Shown here piece by piece: positions 1 through 7,699 of a stretch of 64,000 bases of DNA. A program made the position numbers and the translations under genes. The stretch is from Paenibacillus sp. NFR01 (GTDB lineage Bacteria; Bacillota; Bacilli; Paenibacillales; Paenibacillaceae), in NCBI RefSeq assembly GCF_900111565.1, contig NZ_FOIK01000003.1:248001-312000 (forward strand), given 5' to 3'. A model generated the notes under the pieces. It searched no databases. It had not been told where the DNA came from and was given only the letters and a program-made list of their open reading frames with translations. Position 1 is the stretch's first letter. Each line of letters begins with the position of its first letter.

Positions 1-376
1 CCTTGAAGCGGACATCATCGACGATGCCGACCTGATGGTCGAGCGCCTCCTGGAACGCGAGCGCCTAGGCAGCCAGGTCATTCCCGACACCGGCCTTGCG
101 CTGTTCCACGCGCGAAGCAGCCATGTAAGGGTGTCGTCGCTGACGCTCTACCGGCTGCGCAGCCCGGTTCTGCTGGAGGGCGAGCAAGAAGTCAGCGTCA
201 TTCTCTTGATGCTGGCGCCGCGCAAGCTGGAGAAGGAAAGCCTGGAGGTGCTCAGCGAGATCAGCTCGCTGCTGCTCAACGCTGAAATGGTGAAGCTGCT
301 GCAAGAGAAGACGGAGGAGGAAATACGGGCTTTTTTATCGGCTGAGCTCCTCCGTTTCTTTGAAAATAAACGATAG
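1..376 (+). CDS. mtlR: MtlR-type PTS-regulated transcriptional activator, C-terminal fragment
   Basis: The gene enters from the left edge; the open frame runs from base 2 to the TAG at 374-376, so only about 124 C-terminal residues are visible. They resemble the EIIA-like end of PRD-containing mannitol activators (SQVIPDTGLALFHARSS is an EIIA-type phosphosite region with a His). Such regulators sense PTS phosphorylation and activate the mannitol operon. The assignment leans on context: mtlF starts 15 bp later and mtlD follows. The regulator gene thus lies between the (unseen) mtlA and mtlF, an order known in Bacillaceae. The PRD and helix-turn-helix parts lie outside the window. Another BglG/MtlR-family member is possible but unlikely. 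Confidence 0.8.
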   Translation, partial: LEADIIDDADLMVERLLERERLGSQVIPDTGLALFHARSSHVRVSSLTLYRLRSPVLLEGEQEVSVILLMLAPRKLEKESLEVLSEISSLLLNAEMVKLLQEKTEEEIRAFLSAELLRFFENKR

Positions 377-391
377 AGAGGGAGAAACCAT

Positions 392-823
392 ATGAGTATT
401 TTGAATGAAAACAAAGTCGTTATGAATGCTGTGGCTAAAGACAAATATGAGGCCATTACCATTGCCGGCCGCATTTTGGTGGAAGCCGGACATGTTACGG
501 AGGAATACATTCCTAAGATGCTGGAGCGCGAGCAAGTGGTCTCCACTTATATGGGCGGCGGGCTCGCCATTCCGCATGGCACCAAAGAAGGCAAGCAATA
601 CATTAAGTCGACGGGCTTGTCCGTAGTCCGTTTCCCGGATGGCGTTGATTTCGGCGGAGACGAACCGGCTTTCGTAGTGATCGGCATTGCGGCCGCGGGC
701 AGCGACCATATGGAGATCCTGACGAATGTAGCCATGATTTTCACGGAAGACGATGCCATCGAGAAGGTCATGAACGCAGCGACACCGGCCGAGATTATCT
801 CGATTTTCGAAGGGGGACTGTAA
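392..823 (+). CDS. mtlF: Mannitol-specific PTS enzyme IIA component
   Basis: This 143-residue protein has the length of stand-alone EIIA-Mtl. It accepts phosphate from HPr on a histidine and passes it to the membrane EIIB/EIIC component for mannitol uptake. The phosphosite is readable as GGLAIPHGTKEG, with His at about residue 62. The start ATG at 392 follows GAGAGGGAGAAACC. The stop is one base before the mtlD start, so translational coupling is likely. The protein is cytosolic, with no signal peptide or membrane segment. Family assignment is firm, and the mannitol specificity is supported by the adjacent mtlD. Confidence 0.95.
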   Translation: MSILNENKVVMNAVAKDKYEAITIAGRILVEAGHVTEEYIPKMLEREQVVSTYMGGGLAIPHGTKEGKQYIKSTGLSVVRFPDGVDFGGDEPAFVVIGIAAAGSDHMEILTNVAMIFTEDDAIEKVMNAATPAEIISIFEGGL

Positions 824-824
824 G

Positions 825-1973
825 ATGAAGAAGGCAGTTCACTTCGGAGCGGGCAATATCGGGCGGGGTTTTATCGGCCTGTTGCTGTCGGATTCCGGTT
901 ATAAGGTCGTATTTGCGGACGTAAACGAGAAGGTGGTCGGCGAGCTGCGGGAGCGCGGCGAATATCCGGTAACACTCGCAAGCGAAGGCGCGGAAACCGT
1001 TATCGTGAAAAATGTAACGGCGCTCAGCAGCGCTGCGCAAGCAGAAGAGTTGGTAAGCGCCATTGCCGAGGCTGATCTCGTGACGACCGCCGTCGGCGTT
1101 ACCGTGCTGAAATTCATCGCCGGCGCCGTAGCCGAAGGCATCAAGAAGCGTCTTGCTTCCTCGGAAGCCCCGCTGCATGTCATCGCCTGCGAGAACGCCA
1201 TCGGCGGCAGCGCCCAGCTCAAAGAGTTGGTTTATGCGCAGCTGGATGAAGCCACCCGCGAAAAAGCAGACCGCGTCGTCGCCTTCCCGAATGCGGCGGT
1301 AGACCGCATTGTGCCGCTGCAGCAGCATGAAGATCCGCTAAAAGTGGTGGTCGAGCCGTTCTACGAGTGGGTAGTCGACGCTTCGCAGATGCTTCCGGGC
1401 TATGAGCCGGTGGAAGGCGTGCATTACGTCGAGAACCTGGAGCCGTATATCGAGCGCAAGCTGTTTACGGTGAACACGGGTCACTGTTCGGCGGCTTACC
1501 TGGGTTATCTGGAAGGATATGAGACGATTCAGCAAGCCATGGCCGACGACAGCCTGACGGCAAAGGTCCGTGAGGTACTGGAAGAAACCGGCGCCATGCT
1601 GGTGAAGAAACACGGCTTCGATGCCGGCGAACACGGCAAATACATCGACAAAATCCTGGAGCGCTTCCGCAATCCGGCGCTGACCGACGAAGTCAGCCGC
1701 GTCGGCCGTTCGCCGATCCGCAAGCTGTCTCCGAACGACCGTCTTGTGTCGCCGGCACTGCAGGCCTTGGAGCTGGGGCTCAGCTATGACGCGCTCGCCC
1801 GTTCGATGGCCGCAGCGCTGCTGTTCAAAGCGGCCGGCGATCCGGAGGTCGACGAACTGCAAGCCGCTTTGGCCGAGCATGGCGTATCCGCAACCTTGGC
1901 CCAATACACCGGCCTGGGACCTGACCATGCCATCCATCAAGCGGCGTTGAAGCATTACGAAGCATTGAAATAA
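825..1973 (+). CDS. mtlD: Mannitol-1-phosphate 5-dehydrogenase
   Basis: MtlD oxidises mannitol-1-phosphate from the PTS to fructose-6-phosphate with NAD+. The 382-residue length is typical. The N-terminus HFGAGNIGRGFIG (residues 6-18) is the dinucleotide-binding loop of the long-chain mannitol dehydrogenase family, and KLFTVNTGHCSAAYLGYLEG near residue 213 is the conserved catalytic region. The ATG follows the mtlF stop after a single base, with GGGGG just upstream inside mtlF. A strong terminator begins 23 bp after the stop, so mtlD ends the operon. Nothing is unusual. Confidence 0.96.
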   Translation: MKKAVHFGAGNIGRGFIGLLLSDSGYKVVFADVNEKVVGELRERGEYPVTLASEGAETVIVKNVTALSSAAQAEELVSAIAEADLVTTAVGVTVLKFIAGAVAEGIKKRLASSEAPLHVIACENAIGGSAQLKELVYAQLDEATREKADRVVAFPNAAVDRIVPLQQHEDPLKVVVEPFYEWVVDASQMLPGYEPVEGVHYVENLEPYIERKLFTVNTGHCSAAYLGYLEGYETIQQAMADDSLTAKVREVLEETGAMLVKKHGFDAGEHGKYIDKILERFRNPALTDEVSRVGRSPIRKLSPNDRLVSPALQALELGLSYDALARSMAAALLFKAAGDPEVDELQAALAEHGVSATLAQYTGLGPDHAIHQAALKHYEALK

Positions 1974-1995
1974 CCCGGGCGGCAGGCCGGACAGC

Positions 1996-2037
1996 AAAAA
2001 GCCAGTATCCTTGCGAGGCGAGGGTACTGGCTTTTTT
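1996..2037 (+). terminator. Rho-independent terminator of the mannitol operon
   Basis: The stem AAAGCCAGTATCC pairs with GGGTACTGGCTTT (one internal mismatch) around an 11-nt loop and is followed by TTTTTT. It starts 23 bp after the mtlD stop codon. Confidence 0.9.
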
Positions 2038-2044
2038 AGTTGCC

Positions 2045-2510
2045 GACGGAGAGAAGTGCTATGGCGTCACGGCGGAGTGCTAACGGCAGAGCAGTAAGGG
2101 CGGAGTACTGGTGGAGTGCAAACGGTGGAGTGGCAAAGGTTGAGTACAGGTGAAATGGCAAAGGCGAAGAGCCAGCGGTAGTAGTAACGGCAGAGTACAA
2201 GTGGAGAGCCAACGGTGGAGCCATCGACGAATGCCAAGGCGGAGAGCTAGGACAGAGTAGTAACGGCAAAGTACTGGTGGAATGCCACGGCGGGGAGCTA
2301 CGGCAAATTAACAACGGCAAAGTACTGTGGGGCGCCAACGGCCAAGTGCCAATAACGGAGCGCTGTCAGGAGAGAGCCAAGGCGTTCGCAGACAGTGGAG
2401 CAGCAGCGGGGAGTATCGGTAGAGCGCCAACCACGTAGCGCCGGCGGAGCGCAGACTGCTGAGTGCCAACGGTGGTGCTGCTATCGGCTTGCTCCATCCG
2501 TGCAACTCCT
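2045..2510. repeat. Degenerate short tandem repeat tract
   Basis: This non-coding stretch is built from imperfect units around the words AACGGCRGAGTA and GGTGGAGTGCCAA. A longer period is also visible: the 15-mer AACGGCAAAGTACTG is exact at 2262-2276 and 2313-2327, 51 bp apart, with similar flanks. Every frame is low-complexity, lacks a ribosome binding site and shows no family signature, so I call no gene. It lies directly after the mtl terminator. Confidence 0.75.
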
Positions 2511-2534
2511 TCCAACGCTGCTTGCTCACCACGT

Positions 2535-2715
2535 AACGGACACAGGAGCCGTTATTTGATCCAAAAGGTGTCAATTTCCAAATTAACGGACATGAGAGCC
2601 GTTATTCACTTCAAAAGGCCGAAAATAGCTAGGTAAAAGTAACAATAACGGCGCTCAGGTCCGTTGGAATGGGAAATAACCGATTTTTCCGCAAATAGCG
2701 GCGCTCAGGTCCGTT
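2535..2715. repeat. Four copies of an AACGG/CCGTT intergenic hairpin repeat
   Basis: Four 22-bp units share the form AACGGAC, 4-6 variable bases ending in GAG or GCG, then CCGTTATT. Two point forward (2535-2556 and 2585-2606) and two are inverted (2644-2665 and 2694-2715). Each unit is an imperfect inverted repeat, and forward and inverted copies could form larger cruciform structures. The arrangement resembles REP/BIME-type bacterial intergenic palindromes. No coding potential is seen. Confidence 0.8.
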
Positions 2716-2734
2716 AGAAGGGGGGCCGGGTCAC

Positions 2735-2825
2735 AAGCGAGGTTACATGCCAGAACACAAGTGAGTCTGTAGTGACTGCAAGTGAGACTGAACGTGAGAC
2801 CAGAAGTGAGGTCACACGCGGGACC
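2735..2825. repeat. Short direct repeats of an AAGTGAG word
   Basis: Variants of AAGTGAG(T/A)CTG recur about every 11-18 bp (CAAGCGAGG, CAAGTGAGTC, CAAGTGAGACTG, GAAGTGAGG). The tract reaches to within 30 bp of the methyltransferase stop codon. It is distinct in sequence from the hairpin repeats just before it. No gene is seen here. Confidence 0.55.
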
Positions 2826-2850
2826 AACTGTACCGCGCCTGCATACCCGA

Positions 2851-3705
2851 TTACTTCACGCCGATCCGCATCCGGTAGCCCAGCAGCATCGGCAGCGTGC
2901 GGCCAGCATAATACGCCTCGACCGTACGGGCAAATTCCGCAATATCCTGCTCCAGCTGCTCTGGCGCCAGCTTCAGTACCGTCTGAAGACCGCCTTGGCT
3001 CAGCGCCAGGCCGATGAACCGCTGCGCATCACAATTCTCGGTATGATGGAACACGATTTCGCGGCTAAAGGAAAAATGGCCGCTTTTTTGAATTTGCGCC
3101 AGATGTCCTTCTTTGTTCCATTTGCTGGCCCGCTCTTTCTCGGGTTGCAGCGAATGCAGCAGCTTGTCGGCATTATCGATCAACCGGCCGTAGCCGGCTT
3201 CGACCTGCGGGTGAACCACCGGAGGCCAGTCGCAGTCGTAAGCGGCGAAGAGGCCGCCCTCCCGCAGGCAGCGGGCGAACTCCAGCAGGGTGCTGGACGG
3301 CTCCATCCAGTGGAATGACTGCGAGCAGGTGATGATGTCCAGCGCGCCCGAAGCAAACGGAAGCTGGTTAGAATAGCCGTGGATAAAAGACACGGTAGCC
3401 TGCCCCTCCGGCAGCCGGCCCAACTTCTCCTGTGCTTTGCTCAGCATGTCGGGATTCGGCTCTACGCCGGTCACGCGGTCGGCGGCTTGGCCCCAGATGA
3501 GCGTCGACAGCCCGGTGCCGCAGCCGACATCCGCCACTGCCGCAGGCCGGCCGCCGAGATATTGGCAAAGCAGCTCGGCAACCAGCGGAGGCGCCTCGGG
3601 ACGGAAGCGGTCGTACGTATCCTGGTATCCCAGGAAACGGTCTATATTCTCCTGGCGATTGCCTTCGGGAATGATTGTAATCTCCTCCTTGGGGTTCAGG
3701 TGCAT
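2851..3705 (-). CDS. Class I SAM-dependent methyltransferase
   Basis: The 284-residue protein carries SAM-binding motif I as VADVGCGTGLST (about residues 57-68), an acidic residue after strand 2 (GVEPNP), and the DIITCSQSFHWMEP motif-IV region typical of UbiE/BioC-like small-molecule methyltransferases. The substrate cannot be read. Its ATG at 3705 abuts the mqnD TAG, which suggests an operon with mqnD and mqnB. An excellent Shine-Dalgarno (AAGGAGGAG, about 3679-3687) lies inside the first codons, followed by ATC and ATT, so the true start may be a non-AUG codon around 3670-3676. It might act in quinone methylation given the neighbours, but this is only inferred. Confidence 0.85.
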   Translation of the reverse strand: MHLNPKEEITIIPEGNRQENIDRFLGYQDTYDRFRPEAPPLVAELLCQYLGGRPAAVADVGCGTGLSTLIWGQAADRVTGVEPNPDMLSKAQEKLGRLPEGQATVSFIHGYSNQLPFASGALDIITCSQSFHWMEPSSTLLEFARCLREGGLFAAYDCDWPPVVHPQVEAGYGRLIDNADKLLHSLQPEKERASKWNKEGHLAQIQKSGHFSFSREIVFHHTENCDAQRFIGLALSQGGLQTVLKLAPEQLEQDIAEFARTVEAYYAGRTLPMLLGYRMRIGVK

Positions 3706-4557
3706 CTATCGCAGCAGCGCCAAATCAAACGCAGGGACAAGCCCCTCCGCCGCAGCGCGGCCCAGCAGGGCGGTAATAGCGGCATAGCCGTCTTCGCCCA
3801 GATCCATCGTAAATTCGTTCACGTACAGGTCGATATGGGATTTGGCGACTTCCGGCGACAGCTCCTGGGCATGGCTCATCACGAACTCCCGGGTATCGCC
3901 GGGGTGATCCCAGGCATGGCGCAGCGAGGCACGGATCCATCCGGCGATGGCGGCATCGTCCAGCTCCCGGCGGGCGATGATGGCCCCGAGCGGAATGGGC
4001 AGGCCGGTATCGCTCTCCCACCAGCTGCCGAGATCGGTCAGCAGTTCAAGACCGTAAGACGGATAGGTAAACCGCGCTTCGTGAATGACGAGGCCGGCAT
4101 CGATTTTGCCATCGCGCACAGCCGGCATAATCTCGTCGAACGGCATGACGACGATCTCCGCCGGTCCGCCCGGCACATGCTGCGCAGCCCACAGGCGGAA
4201 GAGCAGGTAAGCGGTCGAACGCTCGCTCGGCACGGCGATCCGGCGGCCGGACAGCCGTTCCGGCCGGGCAATCGCTCCCTCCTGCTTGCGGGTCAGCACC
4301 AGCGGCCCGCAGCCGCGGCCAAGCGCGCCGCCGCAAGGCAGCAGCTTGTAGCGGTCCAGTACCCAGGGCAGCGCGGCATAGGAGATTTTGAGTACCTCCG
4401 GGCCGGCGCCGTCCGCAGCAAGGCCGTTGGTAATATCGATATCGGCAAACATGACGTCAAGCTTGGGAGCATCCGGCACCAGGCCGTGCGCCCAGGCGTG
4501 AAAGACAAAGGTATCATTCGGGCATGGCGAAAAAGCAATCTTCAGTTCGTCGGTCAT
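3706..4557 (-). CDS. mqnD: 1,4-dihydroxy-6-naphthoate synthase of the futalosine menaquinone pathway
   Basis: The protein (283 residues) matches MqnD in length and in the N-terminal signature IAFSPCPNDTFVFHAWAHG, followed by ISYAALPWVLDRYKLLPCGGALG. The fold is periplasmic-binding-protein-like but cytosolic, with no signal peptide. MqnD converts cyclic de-hypoxanthine futalosine to 1,4-dihydroxy-6-naphthoate. The ATG at 4557 overlaps the TAA of the upstream mqnB by one base (TAATG), so the pair is coupled. The methyltransferase follows immediately. Only two steps of the pathway are in the window; mqnA, mqnC and mqnE must be elsewhere. Confidence 0.93.
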   Translation of the reverse strand: MTDELKIAFSPCPNDTFVFHAWAHGLVPDAPKLDVMFADIDITNGLAADGAGPEVLKISYAALPWVLDRYKLLPCGGALGRGCGPLVLTRKQEGAIARPERLSGRRIAVPSERSTAYLLFRLWAAQHVPGGPAEIVVMPFDEIMPAVRDGKIDAGLVIHEARFTYPSYGLELLTDLGSWWESDTGLPIPLGAIIARRELDDAAIAGWIRASLRHAWDHPGDTREFVMSHAQELSPEVAKSHIDLYVNEFTMDLGEDGYAAITALLGRAAAEGLVPAFDLALLR

Positions 4558-5255
4558 TACAGCACCTCCACTAGTATCGCGGCGGCCTTGGACAGCATGT
4601 CCAAGGCTTCGCCGATTTTCCAGGCGGCCCGGTCGCGGGGACCGACCGGGTTCGAGATCGCGCGCAGCTCCAGCACAGGGAGCCCGCGCGCTTCGGCGGC
4701 CACGGCGACCCCGTGGCCTTCCATCGCTTCCGCGGCGGCACTTGGGTGCCGCGCGAGCAAGGCGGCGGCCGTCTCCGCGGTTCCGGTCGCCGTGGACACC
4801 GTCAGCACAGGCCCCGTGCTGACAGGCAAGCCGGCCGCTTCAAGCGCGGCCGCCAGGGCCGCCGCTGCCGCAGGCGCGGCGGGAACGAGCACGCGGCCGA
4901 AGCCGAGCTCGGCCGCGCTGCGGAAGCCCTCGGGGGTCTCCGCCCCGAGGTCCGCGGCAATTAGCTCGCTGGCAACGACCAGCGAGCCGACGGGTGCGCG
5001 GCCGGGGAAGCCGCCGCCGATGCCCGCGCTGACGACGCAGCCGTAGCGGCCGGCCGCCAGCATCGCCGCGGTGCCCGCGGCCGCCGCGGCGGTCCCGGCC
5101 CCCGCCGCGACCACATCGAAGCGGCCGCTGCCGCCCAGGCCGCGCAGGACCGCGTCGCGCTCCGCCTCGACGGCGGTGACGATCAGCACGCGCGGCGCAG
5201 CAGGGCCGCTGTTCGGATCGGCAGCGGCCGGGGAAGAGTGTTCTTGAAAGGTCAT
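4557..5255 (-). CDS. mqnB: Futalosine hydrolase
   Basis: The protein belongs to the nucleoside phosphorylase/MTA-SAH nucleosidase fold. It has VLIVTAVEAERDAV near the N-terminus, VVSAGIGGGFPG, AEAMEGHGVAVAAEARGLPVLELRAISN and a final DRAAWKIGEAL. MqnB removes hypoxanthine from futalosine in menaquinone synthesis. I place the start at 5255 (MTFQEHSS), because GGAGG sits 10 nt upstream; the frame extends 20 codons further without support. This gives 232 residues. The middle is extremely Ala/Gly- and G+C-rich compared with its neighbours. It is first in the mqnB-mqnD-methyltransferase operon. Confidence 0.9.
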   Translation of the reverse strand: MTFQEHSSPAAADPNSGPAAPRVLIVTAVEAERDAVLRGLGGSGRFDVVAAGAGTAAAAAGTAAMLAAGRYGCVVSAGIGGGFPGRAPVGSLVVASELIAADLGAETPEGFRSAAELGFGRVLVPAAPAAAAALAAALEAAGLPVSTGPVLTVSTATGTAETAAALLARHPSAAAEAMEGHGVAVAAEARGLPVLELRAISNPVGPRDRAAWKIGEALDMLSKAAAILVEVL

Positions 5256-5624
5256 GATCGAGTAGCCTCCAGGCAGATGGGATTTGAGTGGATGCAAAAC
5301 ACAAGACATACACAAGTTATATAGAAGGGAAGCTTTCTCTTTCCGGGAAAGGGACGGTATATCCCGCCATGTATGTTTACAGGTACGGCAAGCGTGTCCG
5401 TTTAAATCAAAAGTCTACGCCGATTTGCAAAACAGGTCAAATGGACGTCAAGAGCGGGAAGGGGTTTAAGGAAGGAACGTGCGTTGCGGCGGCAATCTTC
5501 AGATGACTTCGGATGATATTATGATTATTTTAACAGAGGTGTTGACAAACGATTCAAAGGGGGTTATATTTATCTTAACTTAAAGATAATTAACTTAAAG
5601 ATAACTACACAGGAGGTGATGACC
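5256..5624. other. Divergent intergenic region between mqnB and mhqR
   Basis: These 369 bp hold no credible gene: the short open frames lack ribosome binding sites or family features. The right third contains the mhqR promoter and operators, described separately. The left part must contain the mqnB promoter on the minus strand. A TATATAA word near 5318-5324 could be its -10 box, but I cannot find a convincing -35. Confidence 0.6.
5542..5604 (+). promoter_or_regulatory. Sigma-A promoter and MhqR-type operator of mhqR
   Basis: TTGACA (5542-5547) and TATATT (5565-5570) are separated by 17 bp, a near-consensus vegetative promoter. Immediately after the -10 lies TATCTTAACTTAAAGATA (5571-5588), an inverted repeat with TATCTT/AAGATA arms. 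The 13-mer AACTTAAAGATAA then recurs at 5577-5589 and 5592-5604, giving two half-sites 15 bp apart. A repressor bound here would cover the transcription start. The same arms form a perfect palindrome in front of the next transcription unit, so autoregulation is likely. Confidence 0.85.
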
Positions 5625-6095
5625 ATGAACGAGAATAGCGGAATTGCCAAACCGGCGGAGCAGCTTCCCAATCAGGAAGAGGCCATGTCGCTCAAGCTGT
5701 TTGTCGTTCTGTCGAAAGCCTACCGCAGCCTGATGGATCAGGCGGTCAAGGATATGAAGAGCCACGGGCTGGCCTCCGCCGAATTTATGGTGCTTGAGGT
5801 GCTGTACCACCGGACGCGCATCCCGCTGCAGCAGATCGGGGAGAAGATTCTCGTCACGAGCGGCAGCATCACCTACAATATCGACAAGCTGGAGAAGCGC
5901 GGACTGCTGAGACGCGTTCCATGCAGCGATGACCGCCGCGTGACCTATGCCGAGATTACCGAGGCGGGCCGGGAGCTGTTCGACGATATTTTTCCCAAGC
6001 ATACGGCATCCATTCATCAGTTGATGGGCGGGCTGGATCCGGAAGAGAAGCAGCAGGCGATCAAACTGCTTAAGAAGCTGGGCAAAGGCGTGTAG
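5625..6095 (+). CDS. mhqR: MarR-family repressor, MhqR-like quinone/electrophile sensor
   Basis: The 156-residue winged-helix protein has a MarR body: KLFVVLSKAYRSLMDQAV dimer helix, IGEKILVTSGSITYNIDKLEKRGLLRR recognition helix, and DDRRVTYAEITEAGRELF wing. Start 5625 is preferred because AGGAGG lies 8 nt upstream; the GTG and ATG at 5616 and 5619 overlap that site. The next genes encode DoxX, a ring-cleaving dioxygenase and an esterase, the same set controlled by MhqR in Bacillus subtilis (mhqNOP, mhqED). That makes the orthology inference strong. It probably represses itself and the downstream operon until quinone-like electrophiles release it. Confidence 0.88.
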   Translation: MNENSGIAKPAEQLPNQEEAMSLKLFVVLSKAYRSLMDQAVKDMKSHGLASAEFMVLEVLYHRTRIPLQQIGEKILVTSGSITYNIDKLEKRGLLRRVPCSDDRRVTYAEITEAGRELFDDIFPKHTASIHQLMGGLDPEEKQQAIKLLKKLGKGV

Positions 6096-6237
6096 CGCGG
6101 AACAAGCCGCAAAGCTTGCAAGATCCGGGAGTCCCGGACATCCGCGCCGTCATACCCGGCGGTAAACAGGTAAGGATAAAGAATTGTCGGCGAGGCTGGA
6201 AGGCTGCTTAAGAAAGGACAAAAATTTTTTTAGCAGA

Positions 6238-6255
6238 TATCTTAACGTTAAGATA
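6238..6255 (+). promoter_or_regulatory. Perfect 18-bp MhqR-type operator
   Basis: TATCTTAACGTTAAGATA is a perfect palindrome 31 bp before the DoxX start codon. It shares its TATCTT/AAGATA arms with the site downstream of the mhqR promoter. GATAAT at 6252-6257 could be a -10 box overlapped by the operator, but no clear -35 was found. Confidence 0.85.
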
Positions 6256-6286
6256 ATTAAATCAAAGAGAATGGAGTGTATTTAAA

Positions 6287-6688
6287 ATGGTGAGCGTAGG
6301 ATTGTTGGTTATTCGTTTGGTGATCGGGGTTATCTTTATCGGGCATGGTGCACAGAAGCTGTTTGGCTGGTTCGGAGGTTACGGTCCGAAGGGAACCGGG
6401 GGCTGGATGGAATCCATCGGCATCAAACCGGGCGTGGCAATGGCGGTCACGGCGGGACTTCTGGAGTTTGTCGGCGGGCTGTTGTTCGCAGCCGGACTGT
6501 TGACGCCGCTGGCGGCGCTCTTTATCGCAGGGGCGATGCTGGGTGCCATCGTCAAGGTGCATGCGCCTAACGGCTTCTGGTCTACGGCGAACGGTGTGGA
6601 ATTTCCGCTGATTCTGCTCGCAGTGGCTGTAGGCGTTGCGGTAACCGGAGCAGGTTCCATTTCGCTGGATGCGGTTTTGTTTAATTAA
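6287..6688 (+). CDS. mhqP: DoxX-family membrane protein, MhqP-like
   Basis: The protein (133 residues) has the DoxX layout of about four hydrophobic helices, with the N-terminal signature LVIRLVIGVIFIGHGAQKLFGWFGG and a second-half PLAALFIAGAMLGAIVKVH. DoxX proteins are membrane proteins linked to thiol/quinone and oxidative stress; the biochemical role is not settled. The ATG at 6287 follows GGAG by 9-10 nt. It is the first gene after the palindromic operator and is followed 57 bp later by the dioxygenase gene, matching the mhqP/mhqO pairing in Bacillus. Confidence 0.88.
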   Translation: MVSVGLLVIRLVIGVIFIGHGAQKLFGWFGGYGPKGTGGWMESIGIKPGVAMAVTAGLLEFVGGLLFAAGLLTPLAALFIAGAMLGAIVKVHAPNGFWSTANGVEFPLILLAVAVGVAVTGAGSISLDAVLFN

Positions 6689-6745
6689 GATTGACGCACG
6701 CATGATTAGTTCGCATTTTCAAATATAAAACTGGAGGTAATAATC

Positions 6746-7699
6746 ATGACTACACAACAAACGGCAGGCATTCACCATATTACGGCTTTTGTCGGCGACG
6801 TACAGCGCAATGCGGATTTCTACGCGGGGATTCTCGGCCTGCGGCTGGTGAAAAAAACAATCAACTTCGACGCTCCGGAGGTCTACCACCTGTATTTCGG
6901 CAATGAGCAAGGCGCACCGGGCACAATTATTACGTTCTTCCCATGGTCGACGGGACGCAAGGGCAGAATCGGCGGCGGCCAGGTCGGCATTACGACCTAC
7001 GCCGTTCCGGCCGGCTCCTTCGGATTCTGGGAAAAACGGCTGGCCGATTACGAAATTCCGGTGACGCATACCACCCGTATCGGAGAATCGTATCTGTCCT
7101 TTGCCGACTATGACGGCCTGCGGATCGAGCTGGTCGAACGAGAAGACGGGGCGCCAAGCGCCTGGACGTTCGGCGGCGTACCGGAAGAGCATGCGATCAA
7201 AGGCTTCGGCGGCGCGGTGCTCTTCAGCACGAATCCGGAGAGAACGGAGGATACGCTGGCCCGCACACTGGGACTTACGCGTATCGCCGAAGGCGACGGT
7301 TATATCCGCTTCCGTTCCGGGGCCGACATCGGTAACATCATCGACCTGAAGGCTTCGCCGGTGCCGCATGGCTCCGGAGGCACAGGTACAGTCCATCATA
7401 TCGCCTGGCGGGCCAAAGACGACGCCGAGCAGCTCGAATGGAGCGAAAAAGTGTTCGGTGACGGATACCAGCCGACGCCGGTGCAGGACCGGCAGTACTT
7501 CAACGCCATCTACTTCCGCGAGGAAGGCGGCATCCTGTTCGAGATCGCGACCGATCCTCCAGGCTTTGCCCGGGACGAAGCGCCGGAAGCGCTCGGCGAG
7601 AAGCTGATGCTCCCCGCCTGGTACGAACCGCACCGCGCGGCAATTGAACAGAATCTGCCGGCGTTTGAAGTCCGTGAGATCGGGGTGAAAAAGGCATGA
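6746..7699 (+). CDS. mhqO: Ring-cleaving dioxygenase of the vicinal-oxygen-chelate family, MhqO/MhqE-like
   Basis: Two glyoxalase/VOC modules are visible in 317 residues, the usual length. The candidate metal ligands are GIHHITAFVGD near the N-terminus, GTVHHIAWRAKD in the second half, and a glutamate in GGILFEIATDPPGF. Such enzymes use Fe(II) or similar metals and are thought to open hydroquinone or catechol rings formed during quinone stress. A strong GGAGG site precedes the ATG. The stop overlaps the esterase start (ATGA at 7696-7699), so the two are translationally coupled. The exact substrate is unknown. Confidence 0.9.
   Translation: MTTQQTAGIHHITAFVGDVQRNADFYAGILGLRLVKKTINFDAPEVYHLYFGNEQGAPGTIITFFPWSTGRKGRIGGGQVGITTYAVPAGSFGFWEKRLADYEIPVTHTTRIGESYLSFADYDGLRIELVEREDGAPSAWTFGGVPEEHAIKGFGGAVLFSTNPERTEDTLARTLGLTRIAEGDGYIRFRSGADIGNIIDLKASPVPHGSGGTGTVHHIAWRAKDDAEQLEWSEKVFGDGYQPTPVQDRQYFNAIYFREEGGILFEIATDPPGFARDEAPEALGEKLMLPAWYEPHRAAIEQNLPAFEVREIGVKKA

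Noticed and set aside
2045..2510. Possible CRISPR array
   Set aside because: Units drift in sequence and length, with no constant repeat and no unique spacers, and no cas genes are present.
3379..5046. 555-codon plus-strand frame
   Set aside because: It is antisense to the methyltransferase, mqnD and mqnB, all with clear motifs. It has no ribosome site and arises from high G+C content.
5284..5506. Short plus-strand frames between mqnB and mhqR
   Set aside because: No ribosome site, and they overlap the mqnB start region.
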